Source: CBDCDJ01 sp965215355 (GTDB lineage: Bacteria; Deinococcota; Deinococci; Deinococcales; Trueperaceae). From it: a stretch of DNA of 64,000 nt. A program made the position numbers and the translations under genes. The stretch lies in assembly GCA_965215355.1 (NCBI GenBank), contig CBDCDJ010000007.1, positions 3,348,001 to 3,412,000 of the forward strand. The letters run 5' to 3'. Shown here piece by piece: positions 24,736 through 32,243 of this stretch (position 1 is the first letter of the stretch; every line of letters begins with the position of its first letter). Below the pieces are notes generated by a model that had not been told where the DNA came from, did not search any database, and worked only from the letters and a program-made list of their open reading frames with translations.

Positions 24736-24830
24736 TCAGATAAAAAGTACCGAGGACCGAGTGAAGAGTGCCGAGTGAAACCGAGTGAAAAGGAGAAAGT
24801 GAAAAGTAAAGTCAAAAGCGCTTTCTCCTC
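24736..24830. repeat. copy 1 of the dispersed AAAAAGTACCGAG element
   Basis: The segment starts AAAAAGTACCGAG, repeats the GTGCCGAGTGAA theme several times, and ends in a hairpin with 9-base arms (AGGAGAAAG 24791-24799 and CTTTCTCCT 24821-24829). Related segments lie at 26853-26930 and, inverted, at 53443-53495. Confidence 0.6.
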
Positions 24831-24887
24831 TCCTTCCCTGCTCCTCCGCTCCTCATCCCTTCTATAAACAAGCTTAAGTCAGTATGA

Positions 24888-24912
24888 AGGGCCTACCACG
24901 AAGGCAGGCCCT
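24888..24912 (-). terminator. hairpin between binding protein and permease genes
   Basis: The 10-base arms AGGGCCTACC and GGCAGGCCCT (one wobble pair) enclose a 5-base loop just after the binding-protein stop. There is no long T tract. Inside an operon such a hairpin usually stabilises upstream mRNA or limits read-through, giving more binding protein than permease. Confidence 0.55.
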
Positions 24913-24923
24913 CGAGACCTCTT

Positions 24924-25868
24924 TTAACGAATACCCTGGCTGCTTAAACTGACCACCTGCGCGGCGTTTTCTGGCGTGACGAAGCCGGGGCCGGTGAGGA
25001 TGACGCTCGAGCCGGGCAGCAAACCGTTCTGGATGTACTGGGTCATCAGCACGACGCCCAGGTAACCTTGTAAGTATTGCTGCTGGTCGATGGCGAAAGC
25101 GGCGTTGCCGTCGGCGAGGGTTTGCAAAATGGTGGGGGAGAGGTCGAAAAAGCCGAGCTGAACCTGACCCAAGGTGCCCATCTCTTCTAACGCCGCGATG
25201 GTGGGCTCGCCGCCGACCGGGCCGACCGCCAGCACGCCCCCAACGTCCGGGTTGGCGCTGAAGGCCGCCGACACGGCGTTACGGATTTCGGTGGGGTCAG
25301 TCGAGACGGCGAGCACGTCGACGCTCGAGCCCTCACCCAAACCGTCTTGAAAGCCCTGGCAGCGCAAATCGAGCGCCACGTTGCCGACCTCGTGGTTGAC
25401 GCAAATCGCGTTTTGAACGCCCTGCTCGGCCATACGCTCGCCCGCGCCGAGGCCCGCTTCGTACTCGGTCTGGCCGATGTGGCGCAAGATGTCTAAGTCC
25501 TGAAACACGTCGCTGCCGGAGTTGATGGAAAAGACCGGGATGCCCGCGTCTGTCGCTGCGCGAAGTGAGTCGCCAAGCGCGTCGGCGTCGGGCACCGAGA
25601 CGACGAGGCCGTCGGGCTGCGAGGCGACCGCCGCGTCGATGAGTTGCGCCATCCGCGGCATGTCGAAGGTGTCGGGCGCGCGGTACTCGACGTTGACGCC
25701 CATGTCCTGCGCGGCCTGGTCGACGCCGTTTTTGACGACCGACCAGAACGGGTCGGCGGCTCCCCCGTGGACGACCACGACAATTCGGATGTCGCCCCTG
25801 GCTGGCGCGTCCTGGCCCCAGGCCGTTCCGAAAGCAAGCAAGCTCAGCAGTAGGAAAAGTTTCTTCAT
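24924..25868 (-). CDS. periplasmic sugar (inositol) binding protein of an ABC importer
   Basis: This 314-residue protein has a signal peptide KKLFLLLSLLAFGTAWGQ followed by a Peripla_BP_4 fold (IRIVVVVHGGAADPFWSVVKNGVDQAAQDMGV). It is the first gene of the minus-strand inositol run and is followed by the matching permease and ATPase. GGGAGG lies 5 to 6 bases before ATG 25868. myo-Inositol is inferred from the operon, not from the sequence itself. Confidence 0.87.
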   Translation of the reverse strand: MKKLFLLLSLLAFGTAWGQDAPARGDIRIVVVVHGGAADPFWSVVKNGVDQAAQDMGVNVEYRAPDTFDMPRMAQLIDAAVASQPDGLVVSVPDADALGDSLRAATDAGIPVFSINSGSDVFQDLDILRHIGQTEYEAGLGAGERMAEQGVQNAICVNHEVGNVALDLRCQGFQDGLGEGSSVDVLAVSTDPTEIRNAVSAAFSANPDVGGVLAVGPVGGEPTIAALEEMGTLGQVQLGFFDLSPTILQTLADGNAAFAIDQQQYLQGYLGVVLMTQYIQNGLLPGSSVILTGPGFVTPENAAQVVSLSSQGIR

Positions 25869-25975
25869 GTGTTCCTCCCTAGAACTCTCTGTCGCCACAG
25901 CGAGTCGAGCCTCACTGAATCCCCGAGGTGCTTCTATTCAAGGCCAATCGACCCGGCTACAGATTGAGTGTCTTG

Positions 25976-26004
25976 ACTATAGCTGTGCGTTTTGGGCTTG
26001 TCAA
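25976..26004 (-). promoter_or_regulatory. consensus promoter of the inositol operon
   Basis: On the minus strand TTGACA (25999-26004), a 17-base spacer and TATAGT (25976-25981) make a near-perfect housekeeping promoter. It leaves an untranslated leader of about 100 bases before the binding-protein gene. The spacer and leader could hold a repressor site, but I found no strong dyad beyond TTGAC/GTCAA. Confidence 0.75.
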
Positions 26005-26060
26005 TTCTGACGACACGAAAAATTGCCCGACTCTCGCAGCAAATCACGTCGTCACTGGCC

Positions 26061-26089
26061 TTGCACTGTGCGGCTGTATTCGCTATACT
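26061..26089 (+). promoter_or_regulatory. promoter of rplU-rpmA
   Basis: TTGCAC (26061-26066), a 17-base spacer and TATACT (26084-26089) precede rplU. The leader is about 100 bases. Leaders of this length before rplU can carry ribosomal-protein control elements, but no structure is obvious. Confidence 0.75.
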
Positions 26090-26193
26090 CACGAGTTGGC
26101 CGTCGTGGACCCCCTTATTTTTGGAACTCGGCACCTATCTAACCCCACAGAGCTGCTTCAGCCTGTTTAATTGGAATATTCGGAGGTAAGTCG

Positions 26194-26499
26194 ATGTTTG
26201 CGATTGTTCAAAGTGGCGGTAAGCAGTACCGCGTGGCCGAGGGTGACGTGCTGAGGCTCGAGGGCTTGGCCGCCCAACCCGGTGACAGGGTGCAGTTGCC
26301 GGTGATGATGCTCGGCGGCGACAGCGTCCAAGTCGGCACGCCGCTCGTCGACGGGGCGGCGGTTCAGGCCGAAGTCTTGGCGCACGGCCGCGGCGAAAAA
26401 ATTTACGTCTACAAGTTCAAGGCCAAGTCGAACTACCGCCGCAAAAACGGCCATCGCCAGCCGTACACGGAAGTTCGCATCCTGGAAATCAGCGCCTAA
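26194..26499 (+). CDS. rplU: 50S ribosomal protein L21
   Basis: This is a 101-residue ribosomal protein: FAIVQSGGKQYRVAEGDVLRLE at the start and the KSNYRRKNGHRQPYTEVRI signature at the end. GGAGGT lies 6 bases before ATG 26194. It is followed by rpmA and obgE, the usual order in many bacteria, so ribosome parts and an assembly GTPase are made together. Confidence 0.97.
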   Translation: MFAIVQSGGKQYRVAEGDVLRLEGLAAQPGDRVQLPVMMLGGDSVQVGTPLVDGAAVQAEVLAHGRGEKIYVYKFKAKSNYRRKNGHRQPYTEVRILEISA

Positions 26500-26511
26500 A
26501 GGAGACTTGAA

Positions 26512-26793
26512 ATGGCCCACAAAAAAGGTGTAGGCAGTTCGAAAAACGGTCGCGACAGCGAGTCCAAGCGTTTGGGCGTCAAGCGTTTCGGCGGCGAAAC
26601 GGTGCTGGCGGGCAACATCCTGGTGCGCCAGCGCGGCACCAAGTTCAAACCCGGCTTGAACGTCGGCCAGGGCAAAGACTTCACCCTGTTCGCGCTCCGT
26701 GACGGCGTGGTGAACTTTCAAGACAAAGGCCGCAAGGGCCGCTTTATCAGCGTCGCCGAGGTCACGGACACCGAAGCCGTCGCGGCCGACTGA
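26512..26793 (+). CDS. rpmA: 50S ribosomal protein L27
   Basis: This 93-residue protein starts AHKKGVGSSKNGRDSESKRLGVKRFGG, the L27 signature whose N-terminus reaches the peptidyl transferase centre. It has no Firmicutes-type N-terminal pre-sequence. AGGAG stands upstream of ATG 26512, 12 bp after rplU. Confidence 0.97.
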   Translation: MAHKKGVGSSKNGRDSESKRLGVKRFGGETVLAGNILVRQRGTKFKPGLNVGQGKDFTLFALRDGVVNFQDKGRKGRFISVAEVTDTEAVAAD

Positions 26794-26811
26794 GGTTTGT
26801 TCGCTTTGAAG

Positions 26812-26839
26812 CGCGGGCCGTTGCCAGGCTCGCGTTTTT
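26812..26839 (+). terminator. rho-independent terminator after rpmA
   Basis: The stem CGCGGGCC/GGCTCGCG (one G-U pair) has a 7-base loop and is followed by TTTTT (26835-26839). It would separate rplU-rpmA from obgE. Confidence 0.75.
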
Positions 26840-26852
26840 GTTTGGACTCGAC

Positions 26853-26930
26853 GGAAAAAGTGCCGAGTACCGAGTTGAAAGTACCGGGTAAGGTCAAGAG
26901 ATTTTTCTCCCGTACTCCCCATCTTTGCTC
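26853..26930. repeat. copy 2 of the dispersed AAAAAGTGCCGAG element
   Basis: AAAAAGTGCCGAGTACCGAG is followed by GAAAGTACCGGG and then TTTTTCTCCC with further CTCCC blocks. It has the same order of parts as the elements at 24736 and 53443. It lies between the rpmA terminator and obgE. Confidence 0.6.
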
Positions 26931-26965
26931 CCCGACTTCCTTCGGGCCCCCAGAAAGTTCGTGCT

Positions 26966-28366
26966 ATGGCGTTTCGTGACCTTTTGGACATCACCGTGCA
27001 GGGCGGCAAGGGCGGCGACGGCGGCCTGTCGTTTTTGCGGCTGAAGTACGTGCCCAAGGGCGGACCCGACGGCGGGCACGGCGGCGACGGCGGCGACGTG
27101 TTTTTAGAGGCCGTCGACGACGTGACCTCGCTCGACCGTTTGGTCGGGCGGCACCTTCACAGGGCGGGCACGGGCGCGCAGGGCGAAGGGCGTCAAAGAG
27201 ACGGCGCGCGCGGGGACGACCTCGTCGTCACGGTGCCGGTGGGCACGACGGCCTACGACCGTGACACGGGCGAGGTCGTGGCCGACCTGGTGAGCGTCGG
27301 GCAAAAGGCGCTCGTCGCGGCGGGCGGCTCGGGCGGGCGTGGCAACGCGGCCTTTGCGAATTCGCAGCGGCGCGCGCCGCGCTTCGCCGAGTACGGAACC
27401 AAGGGCGAACGGCGCAACCTGCGCTTGGAGTTGCGCTCCATCGCCGACATCGGTTTGGTGGGCTACCCCAACGCGGGCAAGTCCAGCTTGCTGGCCGCGC
27501 TCTCCAACGCCAAGCCCGAGGTGGCAGCTTACCCCTTTACCACCCTGAGCCCGAACTTAGGGGTGGTCGAGCAAAATCTGCAGCGCTTCACGCTGGCCGA
27601 CATTCCCGGCATCATCGAAGACGCGCACAAGGGTAAGGGCTTGGGTCTGGAGTTTTTGCGGCACGTCTCGAGAACGCGGCTGCTCGTCTACGTCCTCGAC
27701 ATCGCCGACGACCCCGCGGCGACGCTCGAAGCGCTGCAGCACGAACTGCGCGCGTACGACCCGAAACTGCTCGAGCTGCCCGCCCTCGTCGCCCTCAACA
27801 AAAGCGACCTGGCGGGCGCGGCCGAGGTCGACTCGGCCGTCGCCGAGCTGACCGAGTTCGGGCTGGCGGTGGTGCCGGTCTCGGCCTCGGAAGGGCTCAA
27901 CTTAGAACATCTCAAAACCACCTTGTTCGCGCTCCTCCCGGCTAAACCCGTGCTCGAGCCCGTCGCGCAGCCTGCGCAGCGCGTCGAGGTGGAGCCTGTC
28001 ACCGTCAAACGGCACATGAGCGGTCAAGGCTGGACAGTGTCGGGTCCCGAGCTGGAGGCCGTCACCTCGCGCTTCGACCCCAAAAACAAAGAGGCGGTCG
28101 CTTACCTGCAACACTTTTTCACCTCTTTCGGCGTCGCCAAGCTGCTCAAAAAGGCGGGCGCGCAAGACGGCGACGACGTCTTCGTCGGCGGCGCGGTGTT
28201 CGAGTATTTCGACGAAGACAAGGCCAAAGCCGACCAGCTCGGCGAGGCTGAAACCGACGAGGAAGCTTGGGAGGCGGGCCGGGACGAAGAGGGCTGGAGC
28301 GAAGAGACCGTCAGCCCCGAAGCGGCCGACCCCGGCGGAGAGCTTGACGGCGCTGGCGAGGCGTAG
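26966..28366 (+). CDS. obgE: ribosome-assembly GTPase Obg
   Basis: This 466-residue protein has three domains. The glycine-rich Obg fold is residues 1-158 (FRDLLDITVQGGKGGDGG). The G domain has G1 GYPNAGKSSLL near 166, G3 DIPGII, G4 NKSD and G5 SASEG. The C-terminal OCT domain (GWTVSGPELEAVTSRFD) ends in an acidic tail. It acts in 50S maturation and stringent-type control. There is no clear ribosome site before ATG 26966, and a dispersed repeat element lies directly upstream. Confidence 0.95.
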   Translation: MAFRDLLDITVQGGKGGDGGLSFLRLKYVPKGGPDGGHGGDGGDVFLEAVDDVTSLDRLVGRHLHRAGTGAQGEGRQRDGARGDDLVVTVPVGTTAYDRDTGEVVADLVSVGQKALVAAGGSGGRGNAAFANSQRRAPRFAEYGTKGERRNLRLELRSIADIGLVGYPNAGKSSLLAALSNAKPEVAAYPFTTLSPNLGVVEQNLQRFTLADIPGIIEDAHKGKGLGLEFLRHVSRTRLLVYVLDIADDPAATLEALQHELRAYDPKLLELPALVALNKSDLAGAAEVDSAVAELTEFGLAVVPVSASEGLNLEHLKTTLFALLPAKPVLEPVAQPAQRVEVEPVTVKRHMSGQGWTVSGPELEAVTSRFDPKNKEAVAYLQHFFTSFGVAKLLKKAGAQDGDDVFVGGAVFEYFDEDKAKADQLGEAETDEEAWEAGRDEEGWSEETVSPEAADPGGELDGAGEA

Positions 28367-28498
28367 CTTGTTCGGTCACAACGCGGTCACAACGCTCCGG
28401 TGCCGTTCGCTTGCGTCTCAGACGTGAAAACGGCGACTCGAGACGCGTCGGGTTCTCCGTAAAAAGTGCAAAAAAAGCGCGCCAAACGTGTTTTGCGC

Positions 28499-28504
28499 TA
28501 TACT
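28499..28504 (+). promoter_or_regulatory. -10 box upstream of yqeK
   Basis: GCGCTATACTGG matches the local extended -10. The -35 is not obvious. It lies about 88 bases before the TTG start of yqeK. The surrounding 28367-28591 holds no other gene that I can support. Confidence 0.5.
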
Positions 28505-28591
28505 GGTTGCAGCTCGAGGCCGGGCTTGGTTAGGGGCGCTCAAGTTCGCCCCGGGCAAGGTTTCTTGACTTCGCTACGCTTGGGAGCACCG

Positions 28592-29185
28592 TTGTTCGAC
28601 CCTGTTTTTACCGCCGACAACCCCTGCACGCGGGCAAGCGTGAACGCCTACTGTAGCCGCGTCAAGGCCCTGGTGACGCCGCGCCGCTTCGAGCACATCC
28701 TGCGGGTCGCCACGCTGGCCGACACGATAGCGCGCGCCAACGACTTTACGCGCGGTGAAGTCCGCGTGACCAACCTCGCCGCCGTGTTGCACGACGCCGC
28801 CCGCGACTTACCGGCTGAAGAACTGTTCAAACTCGCGCCGCCCGAAACCGACCTGGAGCGCGAGCACCCGCTCGCGGTGCACGGTCGGGCCGCTCGCCGC
28901 CTCGCCGAGTGCTGGGGCGTGACCGACGAGCGCGTGTTGGAAGCGGTCGAGGGCCACGTCTTCGGCGTGCCACACGGCAACCGCGTCGGCATGGCCGTGT
29001 ACGTCGCCGACGTGTCCGAGCCGGGCCGCGGGGTCAACGACGACATCCGCGAACTCGCCATGACGAATTTGTTCCGCGCGTATCAGCGGGCGGTGCAGTC
29101 GAAGGTGCAGTACTTACGTGCCAAGGGCAAGGCGGTTCACCCCGCGACGTTGCGCGTCTACCAGGAGTTGCGTGAGCTTACGTAA
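28592..29185 (+). CDS. yqeK: HD-domain diadenosine tetraphosphate hydrolase family protein
   Basis: This 197-residue HD-domain protein has RRFEHILRVATLADTIA (first His) and NLAAVLHDAARDL (His-Asp pair), with HP and GH further on. YqeK proteins cleave Ap4A symmetrically and typically lie next to rsfS, as here. TTG 28592 is chosen because GGGAG stands 5 bases upstream. The frame extends to 28466 without a start signal. Confidence 0.82.
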   Translation: MFDPVFTADNPCTRASVNAYCSRVKALVTPRRFEHILRVATLADTIARANDFTRGEVRVTNLAAVLHDAARDLPAEELFKLAPPETDLEREHPLAVHGRAARRLAECWGVTDERVLEAVEGHVFGVPHGNRVGMAVYVADVSEPGRGVNDDIRELAMTNLFRAYQRAVQSKVQYLRAKGKAVHPATLRVYQELRELT

Positions 29186-30530
29186 CGCTCGAGGCCTGCA
29201 AGTCCTGGGCATTTTGTTGGCCCTGGCCGGGCTGGCGGGCTACTGGCTGAACCGCGACGTTCCCGACAAAACCGACCTCACGACGGAGCAGGCGAGCGTG
29301 CTGGGCATCGCGCCCGAAGAAAAGAACGAGGTGTTTCACGCGAGCTTTGTCGTCGCGGGCCGCGACTATGACCCTTCGGTACACGCCAGCGGTTGCCGCA
29401 ATGTTGGGGGTCGATGTGTTCGTGACCGGGTAGGCAAGTTTCACATCAGTAAACGCACCGACACCATCATCTACGTCAACATCATCGGCGACAAAATCAC
29501 CATGATCAACATCCCGCGCGACATCTACTTGCCGCACCAGCAAACAAAGGTCAACGCGATGTACCTTTATCAGGGCGCAGAGGGGCTTGTGAGTGAGGTC
29601 GAAGACATCCTCAACTTGCCCGTGGACTACTACGCCGTCATCAACATCGACATTTTTAAAGAGATGGTCGACGCGCTGGACGGCGTCACGGTGACGATTC
29701 CCGAGCCGGGGATGTACTACACCGACGCTGCAGCCGGTCTGGAAATTGCCTTCGACGCAGGCCCGCGGCGCTTGGACGGCGAGGACGCCGCCAAGTTCGT
29801 TCGTTTCCGCCACACCTCGCGCGGCGACATCGACCGCATCGACAACGTCAAAAAGCTCGCCTACGCGTTGTTGGCGCAGGTCAAGGCGCTCAACCTGCGC
29901 GCGGCGTTCAGGATGCCCGAGCTGTTCGACGCCCTGTTCAGCAACGTCGAGACGAACGCCAGTCCTGCGCTGTTCAGAGAACTGTTGCCCCGTTTGGCGC
30001 ACCTGCAGCTCACCGCCGCGACTCTACCGACCTGCTGCGACCGGCGCGACCCGGTGTTTGGCGACATCTTGGAGGTAGAACCGTCCGACGTCGAAGCGTT
30101 TCTGGCCGACACTTTCGGGGGCAAGGCGCGGGTGTTCACGGCCGCCCCCGAAGTGACGCTGCTCGTCACCAACAGCAGCGGCGACGAAGGTTTGGAAAGT
30201 CTCTACAGGGCGCGGCTCGTGTCGCTCGGCGTGCCGGCAGAAAGCATCCTCGTCCGCGCAGGCGCGCCCGACCCCACGCCGACGCGCGTGCTGACGACGG
30301 CCCAGAGCTGGCAAGACGCGGACTTTTACACGAGTTTGTTGCAAACCTCGAAGCAGCAGGTCGACCGTTTTGCTCAATTTGACGACCGTGACATAGACGT
30401 GGAACTCGTGTTGGGCGAAGACGCGGCACGCTCGAGCCTCGCGCAGGCCGCGCGGCCGCTCGTACCGACGGTACCCGAAACGACGGTACCTGCAACGACG
30501 GCCGAGTCTTTGCCGGAAAGAGGTGACTGA
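29172..30530 (+). CDS. LytR-CpsA-Psr family wall-polymer ligase with LytR_C domain
   Basis: This 452-residue membrane-anchored protein has one N-terminal helix (LQVLGILLALAGLAGYWL). The LCP domain has RTDTIIYVNIIGDKITMINIPRD near residue 95 and FVRFRHTSRGDIDRIDN near 215, whose Arg and Asp bind pyrophosphate. A LytR_C domain follows (VTLLVTNSSGDEGLESLYRARL) near 335. LCP enzymes attach polymers to peptidoglycan. GTG 29172 has AGGAG at 4 bases and overlaps yqeK by 14 bp. Confidence 0.88.
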   Translation: MSLRNARGLQVLGILLALAGLAGYWLNRDVPDKTDLTTEQASVLGIAPEEKNEVFHASFVVAGRDYDPSVHASGCRNVGGRCVRDRVGKFHISKRTDTIIYVNIIGDKITMINIPRDIYLPHQQTKVNAMYLYQGAEGLVSEVEDILNLPVDYYAVINIDIFKEMVDALDGVTVTIPEPGMYYTDAAAGLEIAFDAGPRRLDGEDAAKFVRFRHTSRGDIDRIDNVKKLAYALLAQVKALNLRAAFRMPELFDALFSNVETNASPALFRELLPRLAHLQLTAATLPTCCDRRDPVFGDILEVEPSDVEAFLADTFGGKARVFTAAPEVTLLVTNSSGDEGLESLYRARLVSLGVPAESILVRAGAPDPTPTRVLTTAQSWQDADFYTSLLQTSKQQVDRFAQFDDRDIDVELVLGEDAARSSLAQAARPLVPTVPETTVPATTAESLPERGD

Positions 30531-30885
30531 TATAGACACGCTCAGCATCCCCCAAGAACTCCAACTCATCGTCGACGCCCTCGACGACAAGCGCGCCAAA
30601 GACATCACCGTCCTCGACCTGAGCGGCGTGTCCGCGACGCTCTCTTACTTTGTGATCGCCACGGCCGAGTCGACGCTGCAAATCAAAGCCCTGGAGGACG
30701 GCGTCAAAGAGCGCCTCAAAGCGAACGGCTTCGCCCCCAAGGGCGTCGAAGGGCCTTCGAACCGCTGGATTTTGATGGACTACGGCTATATCGTCGCCCA
30801 CCTCATGAGCGCGGACGCTCGCGAGTTTTACGACCTCGAGGGCTTGTGGGCCGACGCCGAGCGGCTCGAGATAAGTCCCAACTAG
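30523..30885 (+). CDS. rsfS: ribosome silencing factor
   Basis: This 120-residue protein binds L14 and keeps the subunits apart under starvation. The signature includes KRAKDITVLDLSGVSATLSYFVIATAES and the tail WILMDYGYIVAHLMSADAREFYDLEGLW. GTG 30523 overlaps the LCP gene by 8 bp and follows AAAGAGG. The yqeK-LCP-rsfS order is common in Deinococcota. Confidence 0.95.
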   Translation: MTDIDTLSIPQELQLIVDALDDKRAKDITVLDLSGVSATLSYFVIATAESTLQIKALEDGVKERLKANGFAPKGVEGPSNRWILMDYGYIVAHLMSADAREFYDLEGLWADAERLEISPN

Positions 30886-30889
30886 CCCT

Positions 30890-31231
30890 TTGCCCCGCCA
30901 CTGGGCCGAAGCCGCGGCTAAGACCTACCTGTTGGGTCGTGGTTACACCTGTCTGGCGGAGAACTACGCGGTGCGCGGCGGCGAACTCGACCTGGTGATG
31001 CAGTATGGTGAAACAATCGTCTTCGTCGAGGTGCGTCAGCGCAAGACGAGCCGGTACGGCAGCGCCGCCGAGTCCATCACGGCCGCAAAGCTGCAACGCC
31101 TCCGCAAAACGGCGTTACACTACCTGGTGAGTACGTTCGGCCGCGACGACTTGCCGGTCCGCTTCGACGCGGTGCTCGTCGCGGGCGTCGAGGCGAAGTT
31201 CGGGCTCGAGCACCTGCAAAACATCGGTTGA
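30890..31231 (+). CDS. yraN: YraN/UPF0102 family endonuclease-like protein
   Basis: This 113-residue protein has GRGYTCLAENYAVRGGELDLVMQYGETIVFVEVRQRK, the nuclease-like core (E-x-D and E-V-x-x-R) of UPF0102. The family has been linked to DNA recombination and uptake, but its role is not settled. The start is TTG 30890, four bases after rsfS. Confidence 0.88.
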   Translation: MPRHWAEAAAKTYLLGRGYTCLAENYAVRGGELDLVMQYGETIVFVEVRQRKTSRYGSAAESITAAKLQRLRKTALHYLVSTFGRDDLPVRFDAVLVAGVEAKFGLEHLQNIG

Positions 31232-31248
31232 CCCATAAAGGAGGACGC

Positions 31249-31893
31249 GTGCGCGTCAAAATCTGCGGCATCACCCGAGTAGAAGACGCCCTTCATGCCG
31301 AGGCGGCCGGGGCCGACGCGGTCGGCTTCGTCTTCGCGCCCGCCTCGAAACGGTTTGTGACGCCCGCGCGGGCTGCCGAGCTGAGCGCCGCGCTGGGACC
31401 GCTCATAGGGCGCGTCGGCGTGTTCGTGAACAGTCCTTTGGAAGAGGTGCTCGAGGTCGCTAAAACTTTACGTCTCCACGCGGTGCAACTCCACGGCGAC
31501 GAGGACGCGGCCTATGCGGCGAGGCTGCGCCGCGACCTCTTCGTCGTCAAAGCCTGGTCGTTTCGTCCCGAGTTGTCGCTGAACACTTTGCGCGCTTTCC
31601 CCGCCGACGCGATTTTGCTCGACGGCTTGAAGCCGGGCGGCGGCGAGCGTTTCGACTGGCACCGGGCCGCCTTTTTGGGGACGTTGCCCCGCCTCATCCT
31701 GGCGGGCGGTTTGGACCCGGACAACCTGAAAGCCGGCGTGGCGGCGCTCAATCCCTACGCCTTAGACGTTTCCTCGGGGGTAGAAGTGCGTCCTGGCATC
31801 AAAGACCCCGGATTGGTACAAGATTTTGTACGGCGTGCCAAAGCGACGGAGTTATCCACAGTTATCCACAGTTATCCACAAGCCTGTGGATAA
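31249..31893 (+). CDS. trpF: phosphoribosylanthranilate isomerase, C-terminus encoded by DnaA boxes
   Basis: This 214-residue TIM barrel of tryptophan synthesis has VKICGITRVEDALHAEAAGADAVGFVF at the start, LHGDE, ILLDGLKPGGGERFDW and LAGGLDPDNL, with DVSSGVEVRPGIKD at the phosphate-binding end. AAAGGAGG lies 4 bases before GTG 31249. Homologues usually end soon after this last segment. Here about 13 more residues (LSTVIHSYPQACG) are encoded by direct TTATCCACA repeats, and the stop codon lies inside an inverted copy. Confidence 0.92.
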   Translation: MRVKICGITRVEDALHAEAAGADAVGFVFAPASKRFVTPARAAELSAALGPLIGRVGVFVNSPLEEVLEVAKTLRLHAVQLHGDEDAAYAARLRRDLFVVKAWSFRPELSLNTLRAFPADAILLDGLKPGGGERFDWHRAAFLGTLPRLILAGGLDPDNLKAGVAALNPYALDVSSGVEVRPGIKDPGLVQDFVRRAKATELSTVIHSYPQACG

Positions 31894-32054
31894 CTCAAGA
31901 AGTGCCGTGCCTGCCCCTTTCCAAGCTGTTTTTGAGCAAGATTTGCGTCTGGGAGGGCGTTTCTCACCAAAACTGGGAAGTTTTTCCCCTAACAGAAAGG
32001 TCGCGGACTTGTCAAGAGGCGGAACTTATCCACAGGCTCGACTCCTTATCCACA
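31852..32054. promoter_or_regulatory. cluster of six perfect DnaA boxes
   Basis: TTATCCACA occurs at 31852-31860, 31862-31870 and 31872-31880 (10-bp steps), inverted at 31885-31893, and again direct at 32026-32034 and 32046-32054 (20-bp step). All match the strict DnaA consensus. The first four lie in the 3' end of trpF. The segment 31894-32025 is not strikingly AT-rich. A TAGAAT box follows near 32081. It could be an origin, a DnaA-titration site, or a DnaA-controlled promoter for the carboxyltransferase. Confidence 0.85.
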
Positions 32055-32171
32055 AGCTGTGTCTGAGTCGCCGAAACGTCGTAGAATAGGGAAAAAGCGA
32101 GGGTTGAACCCTGGAAAAAGCGTGTTTCGCAAGCGACTTTTTCACACTTCGACCTCCGAAGGAGTTGAGCT

Positions 32172-32243
32172 GTGAGTTGGACGAAACCGGGTGAAAAGCC
32201 GTTCGAGCGTGCAGCCGGAACACCCACGGCGCAACCGGCGTGA
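32172..32243 (+). CDS. 23-residue leader ORF coupled to the carboxyltransferase
   Basis: GTG 32172 has AAGGAG 6 to 7 bases upstream. It encodes MSWTKPGEKPFERAAGTPTA and three more residues, ending in a TGA that overlaps the next GTG (GTGA at 32240-32243). The carboxyltransferase itself has no ribosome site, so translation of this short frame probably delivers ribosomes to it. Whether the peptide has its own role is unknown. Confidence 0.5.
   Translation: MSWTKPGEKPFERAAGTPTAQPA

Noticed and set aside
31852..32054. Calling the DnaA-box cluster the chromosomal origin
   Set aside because: dnaA, dnaN, gidA and rpmH are absent, there is no clear AT-rich unwinding region, and rplU, rpmA and obgE to the left run towards it, which would put them on the lagging strand. 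I kept it as a box cluster only.
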